In this document: one piece after another, positions 38,487-46,480 of the stretch
Numbering within the stretch: position 1 is the stretch's first letter
Layout: every line of letters starts with the position of its first letter
Assembly (NCBI RefSeq): GCF_032229285.1
Contig: NZ_CP135084.1
Coordinates: 1-64,000 of the forward strand
Reading direction: 5' to 3'
DNA length: 64,000 nt
Source of the DNA: Rheinheimera sp. MMS21-TC3
Lineage (GTDB): Bacteria > Pseudomonadota > Gammaproteobacteria > Enterobacterales > Alteromonadaceae
Notes under the pieces: model-generated
What the model was told of the DNA's origin: nothing
The model's input: the letters and a program-made list of their open reading frames with translations, nothing else
The model's database searches: none
Program-made: the position numbers and the translations under genes

Positions 38487-39005
38487 CTTCTTTCTTCTAG
38501 GCTTCATTCTCTCAAGCATCTCTTCCCGAGATCTTATATCGTCAAGATCATCCTTTATTGTGTCGCCGGGAACGAGAGTTAATATTACTGACCAGAACTG
38601 AAGAAGGGTCAGAAATGCAATAGTCCCAAAACTTACGGCACGAAAAATTTCTTTGTATTGATGCAAATAGTCGATTTGCTTTGCCAAAGGCACAGCAAAT
38701 GAAACACCAATAACCACCATTAGAATAATAGTGGAGTAAATCATAGGACGAAACAGCCTATTAATTTGCTCTATGTCATCAGCTTTCTCTTTATAGGGCT
38801 TTTTCCCAAAAGCCTGAGATAGCTTCCCAGGATAGAGCAAGGCAATCCATGCTCCCATTACTGCAAAAATAATAGCCGAAGTGTTTCTCAAGCCATCATA
38901 AATTGGCATTTGCTCATTAAAAGTAACTTTTCCGCCAAAAATCACAGAAAATATTATGAGCCCTACGGCTAAGGCAATAAATAACATTCTTATAGAATTG
39001 TTCAT
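38481..39005 (-). CDS. Four-helix membrane protein, second gene of a two-gene cassette
   Basis: 174 residues with helices at about 7-27, 42-60, 90-112 and 125-147. The soluble loop GKKPYKEKADDIEQINR lies between, and the tail is very basic (MLERMKPRRKKH). It starts 11 nt after the stop of 39017-40042 with no attC between, so the two form one cassette and probably one system. No family recognised. Confidence 0.72.
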   Translation of the reverse strand: MNNSIRMLFIALAVGLIIFSVIFGGKVTFNEQMPIYDGLRNTSAIIFAVMGAWIALLYPGKLSQAFGKKPYKEKADDIEQINRLFRPMIYSTIILMVVIGVSFAVPLAKQIDYLHQYKEIFRAVSFGTIAFLTLLQFWSVILTLVPGDTIKDDLDDIRSREEMLERMKPRRKKH

Positions 39006-39016
39006 TTAGGCCTCAT

Positions 39017-40042
39017 TTAGTTTAGTAGACCTAGAATTAACTCTCTTTTTTCAGTAAGTTGATCCAAGAGACTTCTAGCATCTACGATCTCTTCATCAAT
39101 TCTCTTAACATCTAGTTCAAACTTATCTCTAGCTAAGGAATTACTCAGCCACCTAGGGACTTGTTCGCCTTTAAGCGTAAAACCAATATCGTCCCACTTG
39201 GAATCATGATTTTTTTCCCATTCTGCAATCATTTCCTTTAGCTCAGGTTCTGATGGCGTAAAAGAAAATTCATATGAGAAATTTACTTCTGAGTTCAGAT
39301 TTCTTTGTTTCTTAAGGCCTAAATTCAACAAAGCTTTTTGCCAAAATTCCTGACACTCAGCAATCTTTGGCGACAGCCTGTTATGCCTAGTTATCTTCCT
39401 AATCTGGTTCTTTTGTTCAAGAATATAATCGATTTGACCAGGCTTCCTAACTATTGATGTCTTGAATTGAGAATGAAGATTAATCGGTTCATCACCATCT
39501 TTCTCAGAGTAACCAACAACATTGAAATCAGCTTCATCGCTATCACCGAGGACTACATAGTCAGAAAATTTTGAGATGAACTCTTTGAAGTATTTGTCTA
39601 GATTTTTCTTTCCATTCAATCTGTGCTGGAATCGTATCGTCGCAAAAACATTTTTTGATGGTATAAACCAAAAATAAGTCGCATACCCAGGGATGCTATC
39701 TTTGGGGAGCTTTGTAAATTCGACTTTGGCACTACCGACCTTTGACTTTGCTAGAACCGCCGCGACCTTTCCTTCGTAGGAAGGTGTTTCATTCCAAGTC
39801 GTTAGCAAAAAATCACCTGTCATGCCATTAGCTATTAAGTCATAGCAGAAAGTTCGATCAACATCCTCACTTTCTTCTATCGCGTAGGTACAGGTTTCGT
39901 CTAAAGGTTTGTCATTTTTCTTAACCCAATATTTAAGCTGACTAAGAAAACCTGCCACATTCCCAAGCTTTGAAACGTCTGCTCCATATTCGTATAGACC
40001 GCACTTCTCAATCTTGTAAAAAGTGACTTTTGCTTCTTCCAT
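39017..40042 (-). CDS. Soluble protein, first gene of a two-gene cassette, possible defence sensor
   Basis: 341 residues, no signal or membrane segment. N-terminal beta-rich part (VTFYKIEKCGLYEYGADVS; FLLTTWNETPSYEGKVAAVL; FWFIPSKNVFATIRFQHRL), a middle helical part and a C-terminal coiled coil (VKRIDEEIVDARSLLDQLTEKRELIL). One of the longest cassette proteins here. The combination of a soluble sensor-like protein and a small membrane protein is common in phage abortive systems, but no domain I know confirms it. Confidence 0.75.
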   Translation of the reverse strand: MEEAKVTFYKIEKCGLYEYGADVSKLGNVAGFLSQLKYWVKKNDKPLDETCTYAIEESEDVDRTFCYDLIANGMTGDFLLTTWNETPSYEGKVAAVLAKSKVGSAKVEFTKLPKDSIPGYATYFWFIPSKNVFATIRFQHRLNGKKNLDKYFKEFISKFSDYVVLGDSDEADFNVVGYSEKDGDEPINLHSQFKTSIVRKPGQIDYILEQKNQIRKITRHNRLSPKIAECQEFWQKALLNLGLKKQRNLNSEVNFSYEFSFTPSEPELKEMIAEWEKNHDSKWDDIGFTLKGEQVPRWLSNSLARDKFELDVKRIDEEIVDARSLLDQLTEKRELILGLLN

Positions 40043-40083
40043 CTTTCAGCCTTTTATTAGAGTTAATTCGAATTCACATACAG

Positions 40084-40141
40084 CACTAACGCTGAACGAA
40101 GCGGCGCGTCTTACGCGTCCGTCTTCCGTGACTTGTTATAT
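40084..40141 (-). repeat. attC site 13 (58 bp)
   Basis: Boxes CACTAAC and GTTATAT with arms GAACGAAGCGGC and CCGTCTTCCGT. The AbiV-like reading frame runs through its right box and stops inside the site at 40111. Confidence 0.85.
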
Positions 40142-40701
40142 TCTTTTGAAACCCGCCTCATTCTCGCGCCTGCCTCAGACGTAGCAATTTTCCCCACAGA
40201 AGCTCGCTCGACAGTCTGTATATATTGCAGTCGCTCATTCGTGATTTTTATTAGCTCCATTGCGTCTTCCTGAGTAACGACCTCACTAGGTTCTCTGAAG
40301 ACGTTATTAACTAAGCCAGCATACTGGCTGTTATTTTTCATGTCGTTGAGGTGGGGAGTGGTCTTTAAAGCAGCCTCATGTTCCCGCACATCTGAGTCAT
40401 CAGCTCTGATTTCGCTTTGGAAATAGTCGTGAATATGCATTGCGTTGATCTTATCTTGGTGCCTGGTGAGGCGCCGATGCAACTTTTTCCAGTCAACTTG
40501 CTCCCCATTTACAAGATCTAGGCCCACTCCTACCAACATTGGTATTTTTGCTAGTTCCTCACAACACAAATGCGCCAAACAGTAAGCACGAGGAATAAAA
40601 CCATGTTGATACAACAACTGGGATTCTGCGAACAGGCTCTCAGCGTTGCGTAAAAGCTTTTCTCGAGCTGACTCAATTTCTTGGATCGACAGAGGTTTCA
40701 T
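40111..40701 (-). CDS. abiV: AbiV-family abortive infection protein (cassette)
   Basis: 196 residues from MKPLSIQEIESAREKLLRNAESLF. The AbiV pattern is clear: QLLYQHGFIPRAYCLAHLCCEELAKIPMLV followed by VDWKKLHRRLTRHQDKINAMHIHDYF. AbiV of Lactococcus blocks phage late translation by binding the phage protein SaV; many relatives are untested. The last nine residues (YNKSRKTDA) are encoded by the attC itself. The longer frame upstream (to 40761) runs into the next attC and is rejected as start. Confidence 0.85.
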   Translation of the reverse strand: MKPLSIQEIESAREKLLRNAESLFAESQLLYQHGFIPRAYCLAHLCCEELAKIPMLVGVGLDLVNGEQVDWKKLHRRLTRHQDKINAMHIHDYFQSEIRADDSDVREHEAALKTTPHLNDMKNNSQYAGLVNNVFREPSEVVTQEDAMELIKITNERLQYIQTVERASVGKIATSEAGARMRRVSKEYNKSRKTDA

Positions 40702-40712
40702 TTTTCTCTCGA

Positions 40713-40796
40713 ATATAACGCCCGCAGCACGGGCGGCTTTGTAATGGAGGCGCAGCCGCAATGAAGAAGCCGTCGCTGTGCCTGCGATTGTTAGAT
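40713..40796 (-). repeat. attC site 14 (84 bp)
   Basis: Boxes ATATAAC and GTTAGAT; family VII (GGGCGGCTTTGTAATGGAGG). Belongs to the 40798-41319 cassette. Confidence 0.92.
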
Positions 40797-40797
40797 T

Positions 40798-41319
40798 TCA
40801 GGCTGCACACAAGATTGGCCAGCCGAATTTCGTGCGCCATACCTGCTCGCCCAGCTTGAGGATGAGCGAATCTGAAACTTCATCGGCTATCGGAAAATTA
40901 CGCAATTCCAAATAGTGGAATCTCCAGGTGAATCTGTGGAGTTTCGGATATCGTGCCAAAGCCAGTCCCGCTGTCCCCGGGTCAGCAAACGTGTGCTCGC
41001 GAGCACGAGCCCTGAGCGATGAAGCTAAGCCAGAGTATACATGATCCAGATTCCAGTAGACGGGCCTCTCCGCTTCGTACCTTGCTGCTCTTTTTGAGAT
41101 GTCATAGTTCTTTACAGGAACTTCGGCACCGTCTCTAGCGCGCATGTATGTTTCTTGCCAGAGCGGACATTCGAGGAACACTTCCATTGGCGCATCAGTT
41201 GACAGAAAGTACCACCCTGGCACTGTCGGGATCTCAGCTTCCACCATCCACTGAGAGTTGGTGAAGTCGACCATTACTTGTTTATAAGGTCCGTCTAGGT
41301 AATCCAGCAATCGTTTCAT
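40798..41319 (-). CDS. GIY-YIG-like hypothetical protein (cassette)
   Basis: 173 residues from MKRLLDYLDGPYKQVM. PGWYFLS, then VYSGLASSLRARAREH, resembles the GIY...YxG...LRxRxxxH layout of GIY-YIG nucleases, which cut DNA with a metal ion. The final Glu could be in FHYLEL. GC is clearly higher than in neighbours (CTCG-rich), indicating a different donor. The nuclease call is tentative. Confidence 0.6.
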   Translation of the reverse strand: MKRLLDYLDGPYKQVMVDFTNSQWMVEAEIPTVPGWYFLSTDAPMEVFLECPLWQETYMRARDGAEVPVKNYDISKRAARYEAERPVYWNLDHVYSGLASSLRARAREHTFADPGTAGLALARYPKLHRFTWRFHYLELRNFPIADEVSDSLILKLGEQVWRTKFGWPILCAA

Positions 41320-41324
41320 ATGAA

Positions 41325-41414
41325 ATCTAACGCCCAAATTTAGCGCGGAAGCCGCGCAGCGGGTTGACGTCGCAGCCAGCGATTTTTGCTGGCAATAATA
41401 TTTGTTTGTTATAC
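41325..41414 (-). repeat. attC site 15 (90 bp)
   Basis: Boxes ATCTAAC and GTTATAC; family I. Carries the TAA of the VOC gene. Confidence 0.94.
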
Positions 41415-41789
41415 ACGCTTTTCTACTTTCCATGGCGGATTTAAACGATTCTCGCCAGCCCAATAGAGTTTAACTTTATTACCCGAAGGGTCGTGAAGAA
41501 TAGCCTCTTTCCACAAGTACCTTTGTTCTGTCGGTGGTTGCTCAAAGCTAATGCCTTTATCAATGAGAGTTTGACAAAGTTCATCAAGATTTTCATGCTC
41601 GAAGTAAATTACTGAATGATTTTCGAAATAGTCGCTCTCTAAAGATAAAGAAAACGTCGAATTACCATCTGGACATGAAAACCGCGCATAATGTGGTGTG
41701 TCTACTATTTGAGTAAAGCCAAGATTGAGATAAAACTGAACAGCTTCATTCATATCTTTTACCGGCAAAGTAACCTGATTAAGTTCCAT
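41409..41789 (-). CDS. VOC-family (glyoxalase/bleomycin-resistance-like) protein (cassette)
   Basis: 126 residues: MELNQVTLPVKDMNEAVQFY, the usual first strand-helix of the VOC fold, then HSVIYFEHENLDELCQTL, and the end LHDPSGNKVKLYW with a metal-type Glu replaced by Lys. VOC cassettes include lyases, dioxygenases and antibiotic-binding proteins; the function here is open. Confidence 0.85.
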   Translation of the reverse strand: MELNQVTLPVKDMNEAVQFYLNLGFTQIVDTPHYARFSCPDGNSTFSLSLESDYFENHSVIYFEHENLDELCQTLIDKGISFEQPPTEQRYLWKEAILHDPSGNKVKLYWAGENRLNPPWKVEKRV

Positions 41790-41802
41790 TTAACCCCCGA
41801 GT

Positions 41803-41898
41803 GTATAACGCTAAGCTAACAGGCAAAATTAAATAAGCTAAAATCGAGCGAAGCGACGAGCTTATTTGATTTTGTCCTAGTTTAGCGTTTTGTTAGCC
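41803..41898 (-). repeat. attC site 16 (96 bp)
   Basis: Boxes GTATAAC and GTTAGCC. VCR-like: AAATAAGCTAAAATCGAGCG with CGACGAGCTTATTT. Belongs to the hydrolase cassette. Confidence 0.9.
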
Positions 41899-41905
41899 AT
41901 TTTAC

Positions 41906-42811
41906 TCACAGTAGTGCTTTATTTGATAAAAATGTTCTATATATCTCTAAGGCCTTATTACTTGTTAAAGTGTCTAAATGACCAACATCTTCAATAACGT
42001 GAAAATAACCAGATTTACCAGCGTCAATTGAGTCAAACAGCTTCTTATTAATTTCTGGAGGTGTCTCCCAATCATTTTCACCTGTTAACATTAACAATCT
42101 GCCTTTATGAGTTAACAGCGTTTTCTGATTATCAATTACTGCGATTTCCTTTGATGGCTCGACATTAAACAGCGGCTTTATCAAATACCCAATTAACTTT
42201 GGTATACCATGGCTATAATAGGCTTGGGCTACAAATGAGTAATCTACCCAATCTTTGACTGTTGTTATGCTACCTTCAAGAACCAATTTTTCCACCTCAT
42301 AATTTGAGGCAACATCAATTGCTAGTATACTACCGATAGACAATCCATGTAGCACCAACGGTCCTTTAACTTTAAGCCTTACAGACTCATAAATATGTGC
42401 CGCATCACTTTTTAACACATCAAAATTTGCTACCCCCGAAGTGAAACCGAAGCCGCGATAATCAAACCAAATAATATTAGCCTTTAACTGAGTAAGATAA
42501 GGAATGACATTATTATTTTGCTTTAGAATTGGGTAATTATTAGGACCAAAGTAAAGGACTGTATATTCTGCATTTTCTTTTTTTACATGAATACCTTTTG
42601 AAATATTACCGTCTTTTTGTAGAACTTGAATTTCTTCAATACCCAAAGCCGGATACAAAGAAGCTAAATTCTCAACTTCCTTAGAATAGTTATATTCTGA
42701 TTCTGGCTGTTGATTACGTAGCATATCTTGGCCGCTAGGACTTAGAGTCACACATCCAGGTAAACCTATAATTAAAAACAAACAACAAAATAGCTTTAAA
42801 TTACATTTCAC
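41906..42811 (-). CDS. Alpha/beta-hydrolase lipoprotein (cassette)
   Basis: 301 residues. Lipoprotein signal ending LPGC, oxyanion region WFDYRGFGFTSG, nucleophile elbow LHGLSIGSIL (Ser), a later Asp near TGENDWETPP, and His in EDVGHLDTL. The triad is complete and in order for the fold, similar to BAAT/esterase-type hydrolases. Likely outer-membrane or periplasmic. Substrate unknown. Confidence 0.85.
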   Translation of the reverse strand: MKCNLKLFCCLFLIIGLPGCVTLSPSGQDMLRNQQPESEYNYSKEVENLASLYPALGIEEIQVLQKDGNISKGIHVKKENAEYTVLYFGPNNYPILKQNNNVIPYLTQLKANIIWFDYRGFGFTSGVANFDVLKSDAAHIYESVRLKVKGPLVLHGLSIGSILAIDVASNYEVEKLVLEGSITTVKDWVDYSFVAQAYYSHGIPKLIGYLIKPLFNVEPSKEIAVIDNQKTLLTHKGRLLMLTGENDWETPPEINKKLFDSIDAGKSGYFHVIEDVGHLDTLTSNKALEIYRTFLSNKALL

Positions 42812-42830
42812 AACTCAGTCCTTTCAAAAT

Positions 42831-42889
42831 AGCTAACGCCTCGTTAAAGCGCGCGTATTTTTGCGTCGCCTTTCAGCGACTTGTTATGA
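42831..42889 (-). repeat. attC site 17 (59 bp)
   Basis: Boxes AGCTAAC and GTTATGA; short, with loop TCGTTAAAGCGCGCG and CGTCGCCTTTCAGCGAC. Belongs to the 42899-43261 cassette. Confidence 0.82.
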
Positions 42890-42898
42890 GTGATGATT

Positions 42899-43261
42899 TT
42901 AAAAACCTTGCCAGTCAACATAGGCAACAATTGCATTTTCATTTCTTTGATAATCACTCGCCAATTTATTCCACTTACGTATTTCATTAATATTGTAACG
43001 ATCATTTGCAATGGCAATTGCATAGTTTTGGCAAAACTCTGAGCTTTCAGGCTTATTTTCCTCCAGAAGTTCAAATGCTGTTGGATATTGTTGAGTATCA
43101 AGCAGTAGAGCAATGTAGTTATTGATTAACAAATGCTCCCGATTACCACTTTCATAGGCTTGTTTTACAACTGTAATCGCCTCTACCAATAAACGCTTAG
43201 AGTTGGACGAGTCTTTCCAAGCTTCACGATAGAGCTTATAAGATTCTGATATTGGGTTCAT
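42899..43261 (-). CDS. TPR-like small protein (cassette)
   Basis: 120 residues, helical: SESYKLYREAWKDSSNSKRLL, LLINNYIALLLDTQQYPTAFELLEEN. Spacing suggests two to three tetratricopeptide-like repeats. Cytoplasmic. Function unknown. Confidence 0.72.
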   Translation of the reverse strand: MNPISESYKLYREAWKDSSNSKRLLVEAITVVKQAYESGNREHLLINNYIALLLDTQQYPTAFELLEENKPESSEFCQNYAIAIANDRYNINEIRKWNKLASDYQRNENAIVAYVDWQGF

Positions 43262-43274
43262 GGGTACTTATTAC

Positions 43275-43358
43275 TCATAACGCAAAGCTTTGGGGCGGCT
43301 GGAGCGCAGCGTAAGCCGTCCCAGCCATGATAGTGGCGACAACAGCGTATTGTTATGT
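43275..43358 (-). repeat. attC site 18 (84 bp)
   Basis: Boxes TCATAAC and GTTATGT; related to family III (GCAAAGCTTTGGGGCGGC). Belongs to the secreted VOC cassette. Confidence 0.9.
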
Positions 43359-43389
43359 GCCTTAACCATTGTCGTAATTTAATATGCCT

Positions 43390-43833
43390 TTACTTGCTGA
43401 ATTGACGGAGTTGGATATGGTTACCATCACGATCAGCGATGTTTGACACTTTAAATATTGGATTACTCCACTCACCCTCGAATGATTGGCCACCTAATTT
43501 AACAGCTTCTTCTCTCGACATGGCCATATCTTCTACCGTAAGGAAAAGTTTAATAGGACTGAACGCTTTGGTCGGCATATCGAATGGTGGAACATGAATG
43601 ATTAAATTGAAACCATTCGTTTCCAAACTAATAAAATCATTGGTCTTACGAACAACTCGCATCCCGAAAAGTTTTTCATAAAACTCTGATAAGTTGCTCA
43701 AATCGCCAGAGTAGATAAGAACACCATTTTGCGCTGGCCCTAACATGTGCTTTTCCTTGCCGTGTGCTGTGGATTGAAATAATGCAGATAAAACAAATAA
43801 TACAAAAGCAAAATAACTAAACTTGTTGCGCAT
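43390..43833 (-). CDS. Secreted VOC/glyoxalase-like protein (cassette)
   Basis: 147 residues. Signal peptide MRNKFSYFAFVLFVLSALFQ..HGK, then one VOC half: GVLIYSGDLSNLSEFYEKLFGMRVV and NIADRDGNHIQLRQF. A periplasmic VOC protein is uncommon. The start at 43833 was chosen for the signal peptide. Confidence 0.8.
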   Translation of the reverse strand: MRNKFSYFAFVLFVLSALFQSTAHGKEKHMLGPAQNGVLIYSGDLSNLSEFYEKLFGMRVVRKTNDFISLETNGFNLIIHVPPFDMPTKAFSPIKLFLTVEDMAMSREEAVKLGGQSFEGEWSNPIFKVSNIADRDGNHIQLRQFSK

Positions 43834-43847
43834 AGATGCCTCCAAGC

Positions 43848-43903
43848 ACATAACGCCCAAAGCAAGCGCGCGGTACGCGTCGCCATGCCTTTGTTTGTTA
43901 GCA
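43848..43903 (-). repeat. attC site 19 (56 bp)
   Basis: Boxes ACATAAC and GTTAGCA; family IX short hairpin (AAAGCAAGCGCGCGG), nearly identical to site 50. Belongs to repeat cassette R1. Confidence 0.9.
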
Positions 43904-44183
43904 GCCTACGCCAAAACTTTCGCGGCTTGCCGCACTAGCAAACCTAAATAATGGCAGACTGCTTTTAATTAAAACTAAGCCAGTTAACTGCGAAACAACG
44001 CGCCAACTGGAACTTGTAAAACTGTTTAAGCGAAGCCTCAAAGAACAACGCCATTGTGCCAACAAAGATTGCACCAAACCAACAAACTGGCGCACGTTAA
44101 CTTTTGGCGCTGCCGCTAAGAAAACCAAACGTGAGCAATGCCAAAATAAAACTACAAACTAAAACCGTTAACACCCGAAAACC
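43904..44183 (-). repeat. Repeat cassette R1 (no convincing gene)
   Basis: About 280 nt between two attC sites, about 70-90 percent similar to R2-R5 (46786-47062, 62370-62647, 62704-62965, 62966-63212). Minus-strand frames encode SLPLFRFASAASRE-like peptides, but a one-base difference (TGTTTAAG against TGTTAAG in R2-R4) shifts the frame relative to those copies. Conserved at DNA level, so a non-coding role or a relic is possible. Confidence 0.8.
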
Positions 44184-44270
44184 TGCTAACGCTCGCAGCA
44201 CAGGCCGAAACCCGCGCAGCGGTTGAGGTCCAGGCCACGTAATGGCCGTTTGTGACTGCGCTTGTTAGGC
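44184..44270 (-). repeat. attC site 20 (87 bp)
   Basis: Boxes TGCTAAC and GTTAGGC; GCACAGGCCGAAACCCGCGC with TTGAGGTCCAGGCC. Carries the TAA of the 44265-44693 gene. Confidence 0.9.
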
Positions 44271-44693
44271 ATAACTGACTTGAACATGGCCGAGATGCTC
44301 CCTTACTTTGAATATATCCTTACCCGCTACAAACACTCGGTATCTTGGATCATTAACGCTTTTGTAAGCCGGAATATCGTTTCTTATCGATTCAACACCT
44401 ATCGCGGCGAGCTTTGCGTCTAAATTGATTGCATCAGCTTCGTTTTTAAAAAAACCGACAATATGCCAATGTTGCTGTTTAATTACATGATTTAAGAAAA
44501 ACTCACAAGCATCCTCCTCACTGTCGGAGGTGAAAATTGGATCAGAATCACGCCCTCTCTCAGAGTAGAAAACGGCCCACTTGCTGCCTATCTTATCCAA
44601 GCAAAAGGCATCATCACTTCGACTCATTACTGCAAAATTACTTACATTGCATCCTTCGGATACTAATTTTGCCTGTAACTCTGATGCTTTCAT
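44265..44693 (-). CDS. Two-part hypothetical protein with SPOR-like end (cassette)
   Basis: 142 residues. The first half (MKASELQAKLVSEGCNVSNFAVMSR, KWAVFYSERGRDSDPIF, EDACEFFLNHV) resembles small immunity-type proteins. The second half (WHIVGFFKNEADAINLDAKLAAIGV...YRVFVAG) resembles a SPOR fold. No signal peptide. Function unknown. Confidence 0.7.
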   Translation of the reverse strand: MKASELQAKLVSEGCNVSNFAVMSRSDDAFCLDKIGSKWAVFYSERGRDSDPIFTSDSEEDACEFFLNHVIKQQHWHIVGFFKNEADAINLDAKLAAIGVESIRNDIPAYKSVNDPRYRVFVAGKDIFKVREHLGHVQVSYA

Positions 44694-44700
44694 TATGATT

Positions 44701-44791
44701 GCCTAACGCCCAAATTTAGCGCGGAAAGCCGCGCAGCGGGTTGACGTCGCAGCCAGCGCTTTTTGCTGGCGATAAAATTTGTTTGTTAGCG
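44701..44791 (-). repeat. attC site 21 (91 bp)
   Basis: Boxes GCCTAAC and GTTAGCG; family I. Carries the TAA of PIN copy 1. Confidence 0.95.
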
Positions 44792-45331
44792 CCGGTACTC
44801 AACGCTATCACCAGAAACCGAAATAACATTATCACTAACAAGCTGATTCAAATAGCCTTGTATTGCAAGTTCATTGCCTTTTATTCGCATGTGAGAGGCA
44901 ATATGGTTACGTAGTGATGCGACTTTTTTAGGCCTTTTATCCTTGGGTTTTGATGTCAAACTTTGGAGCAGCTTGGCACTGATATTTTCCATCGTAGCAA
45001 GCTTGATATGCTTGCAGGTACGGCTATTAGCTTTTATGTGAGCAATTAGTGGAGTAAACCCGTTGTCATTTGAGATTATGTCGAAAGTTACGTCTTTACC
45101 GGCAGCGCTATCATACCGCCCAAGATAATAAGACAAATGAAAATCCAAGTTATTTGACTGCGTTGCCTTAAGCTGAACAATGACTATTTCCAGTGGTATA
45201 TCGTATTTTTTCTCACCGAAATCAATTTTGGGTTGTTTAGCACCAAGAAATACAATGATTTTCTGATAAGCCGAAAGGTCAATTTTTTCTAAATTACCGA
45301 TGTTTTCGTAATCAATAAATGCCCACTTCAC
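44786..45331 (-). CDS. PIN-like-domain protein, copy 1 (cassette)
   Basis: 181 residues. PIN-like fold start MKWAFIDYENIGNLEKIDL, KIIVFLGAKQPKI, NNLDFHLSYYLGRYD and IISNDNGFTPLIAHI hold the acidic residues expected of a PIN/NYN ribonuclease site (Asp7, Asp in LDFH, Asp in SNDNGF). The C-terminal part (LAIQGYLNQLVSDNVISVSG) looks like a winged helix. PIN-like nucleases occur in RNA decay and defence. Identical to copy 2. Confidence 0.85.
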   Translation of the reverse strand: MKWAFIDYENIGNLEKIDLSAYQKIIVFLGAKQPKIDFGEKKYDIPLEIVIVQLKATQSNNLDFHLSYYLGRYDSAAGKDVTFDIISNDNGFTPLIAHIKANSRTCKHIKLATMENISAKLLQSLTSKPKDKRPKKVASLRNHIASHMRIKGNELAIQGYLNQLVSDNVISVSGDSVEYRR

Positions 45332-45350
45332 TGTGATCTCTCCTTTTTAG

Positions 45351-45441
45351 CGCTAACGCCCAAATTTAGCGCGGAAAGCCGCGCAGCGGGTTGACGTCGC
45401 AGCCAGCGCTTTTTGCTGGCGATAAAATTTGTTTGTTAGCG
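45351..45441 (-). repeat. attC site 22 (91 bp)
   Basis: Boxes CGCTAAC and GTTAGCG; family I, same as site 21 except at the outer bases. Carries the TAA of PIN copy 2. Confidence 0.95.
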
Positions 45442-45981
45442 CCGGTACTCAACGCTATCACCAGAAACCGAAATAACATTATCACTAACAAGCTGATTCA
45501 AATAGCCTTGTATTGCAAGTTCATTGCCTTTTATTCGCATGTGAGAGGCAATATGGTTACGTAGTGATGCGACTTTTTTAGGCCTTTTATCCTTGGGTTT
45601 TGATGTCAAACTTTGGAGCAGCTTGGCACTGATATTTTCCATCGTAGCAAGCTTGATATGCTTGCAGGTACGGCTATTAGCTTTTATGTGAGCAATTAGT
45701 GGAGTAAACCCGTTGTCATTTGAGATTATGTCGAAAGTTACGTCTTTACCGGCAGCGCTATCATACCGCCCAAGATAATAAGACAAATGAAAATCCAAGT
45801 TATTTGACTGCGTTGCCTTAAGCTGAACAATGACTATTTCCAGTGGTATATCGTATTTTTTCTCACCGAAATCAATTTTGGGTTGTTTAGCACCAAGAAA
45901 TACAATGATTTTCTGATAAGCCGAAAGGTCAATTTTTTCTAAATTACCGATGTTTTCGTAATCAATAAATGCCCACTTCAC
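45436..45981 (-). CDS. PIN-like-domain protein, copy 2 (cassette)
   Basis: Same 181-residue protein as 44786-45331, residue for residue, with the same leader and attC. Gene dose doubling by cassette duplication. See copy 1 for domain evidence. Confidence 0.85.
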   Translation of the reverse strand: MKWAFIDYENIGNLEKIDLSAYQKIIVFLGAKQPKIDFGEKKYDIPLEIVIVQLKATQSNNLDFHLSYYLGRYDSAAGKDVTFDIISNDNGFTPLIAHIKANSRTCKHIKLATMENISAKLLQSLTSKPKDKRPKKVASLRNHIASHMRIKGNELAIQGYLNQLVSDNVISVSGDSVEYRR

Positions 45982-46000
45982 TGTGATCTCTCCTTTTTAG

Positions 46001-46081
46001 CGCTAACGCCCGCCACAAACGCGAGCAACGTGTTGCGAGTCGAGCGCCCAAAGGGCGCGTTTTTGATGGCGCTTGTTAGGG
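46001..46081 (-). repeat. attC site 23 (81 bp)
   Basis: Boxes CGCTAAC and GTTAGGG; family II. Carries the TAA of the 46076-46366 gene. Confidence 0.93.
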
Positions 46082-46366
46082 TGCATTTATAAACCAAGAA
46101 AAAGGGTAAAGCACGGTAACCCAAATAGCACAACAAAATACGGCACCAACGATAGCAGTAATTTTAAACATAATGCCGTTATAAAGGTTTATTTTGTAAC
46201 GCCTTAACACTAAACAAAAACCTGAAAAAGAAAATACAAAGGTGACTACCAAATAGCATAAAAATGAAACTTGAAGAACGCCATTGAGCTCAGCCCACCA
46301 ACCTACGAACCCGATAACTAGCAGCACGAATATTGAAATCAGAGAGTAACGAAATGCAAATTTCAA
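46076..46366 (-). CDS. Three-helix membrane protein (cassette)
   Basis: 96 residues, three hydrophobic helices (ISIFVLLVIGFVGWW, FLCYLVVTFVFSFSGFCLVL, ITAIVGAVFCCAIWVTVLY) with a short basic loop RRYKIN. Function unknown. Confidence 0.72.
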   Translation of the reverse strand: MKFAFRYSLISIFVLLVIGFVGWWAELNGVLQVSFLCYLVVTFVFSFSGFCLVLRRYKINLYNGIMFKITAIVGAVFCCAIWVTVLYPFSWFINAP

Positions 46367-46393
46367 ATTGTCATCCTGACCTTCTACTGATAA

Positions 46394-46480
46394 CCCTAAC
46401 GCTTAGCACACGGGCGACGAGCCGCGCAGCGGATTGGCGTCCCAGCGGCCGCAGGCCGCGAGTGATGCGCCTTGTTATGT
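46394..46480 (-). repeat. attC site 24 (87 bp)
   Basis: Boxes CCCTAAC and GTTATGT; family III. Carries the TAA of the 46475-46705 gene. Confidence 0.92.

Larger units (their letters stand above)
44706..46005 (-). repeat. Exact tandem duplication of the PIN cassette (2 x 650 bp)
   Basis: The 650-nt unit starting at 44706 is followed by a second copy from 45356, which includes attC, stop, gene and upstream leader. I see no difference between the copies over the gene, and the proteins are identical, so the duplication is recent (or an assembly artefact). Confidence 0.92.

Noticed and set aside
42844..43113. Minus-strand open frame overlapping the TPR-like cassette gene
   Set aside because: Out-of-frame shadow that runs through attC site 17; the 42899-43261 frame has the better start and composition.
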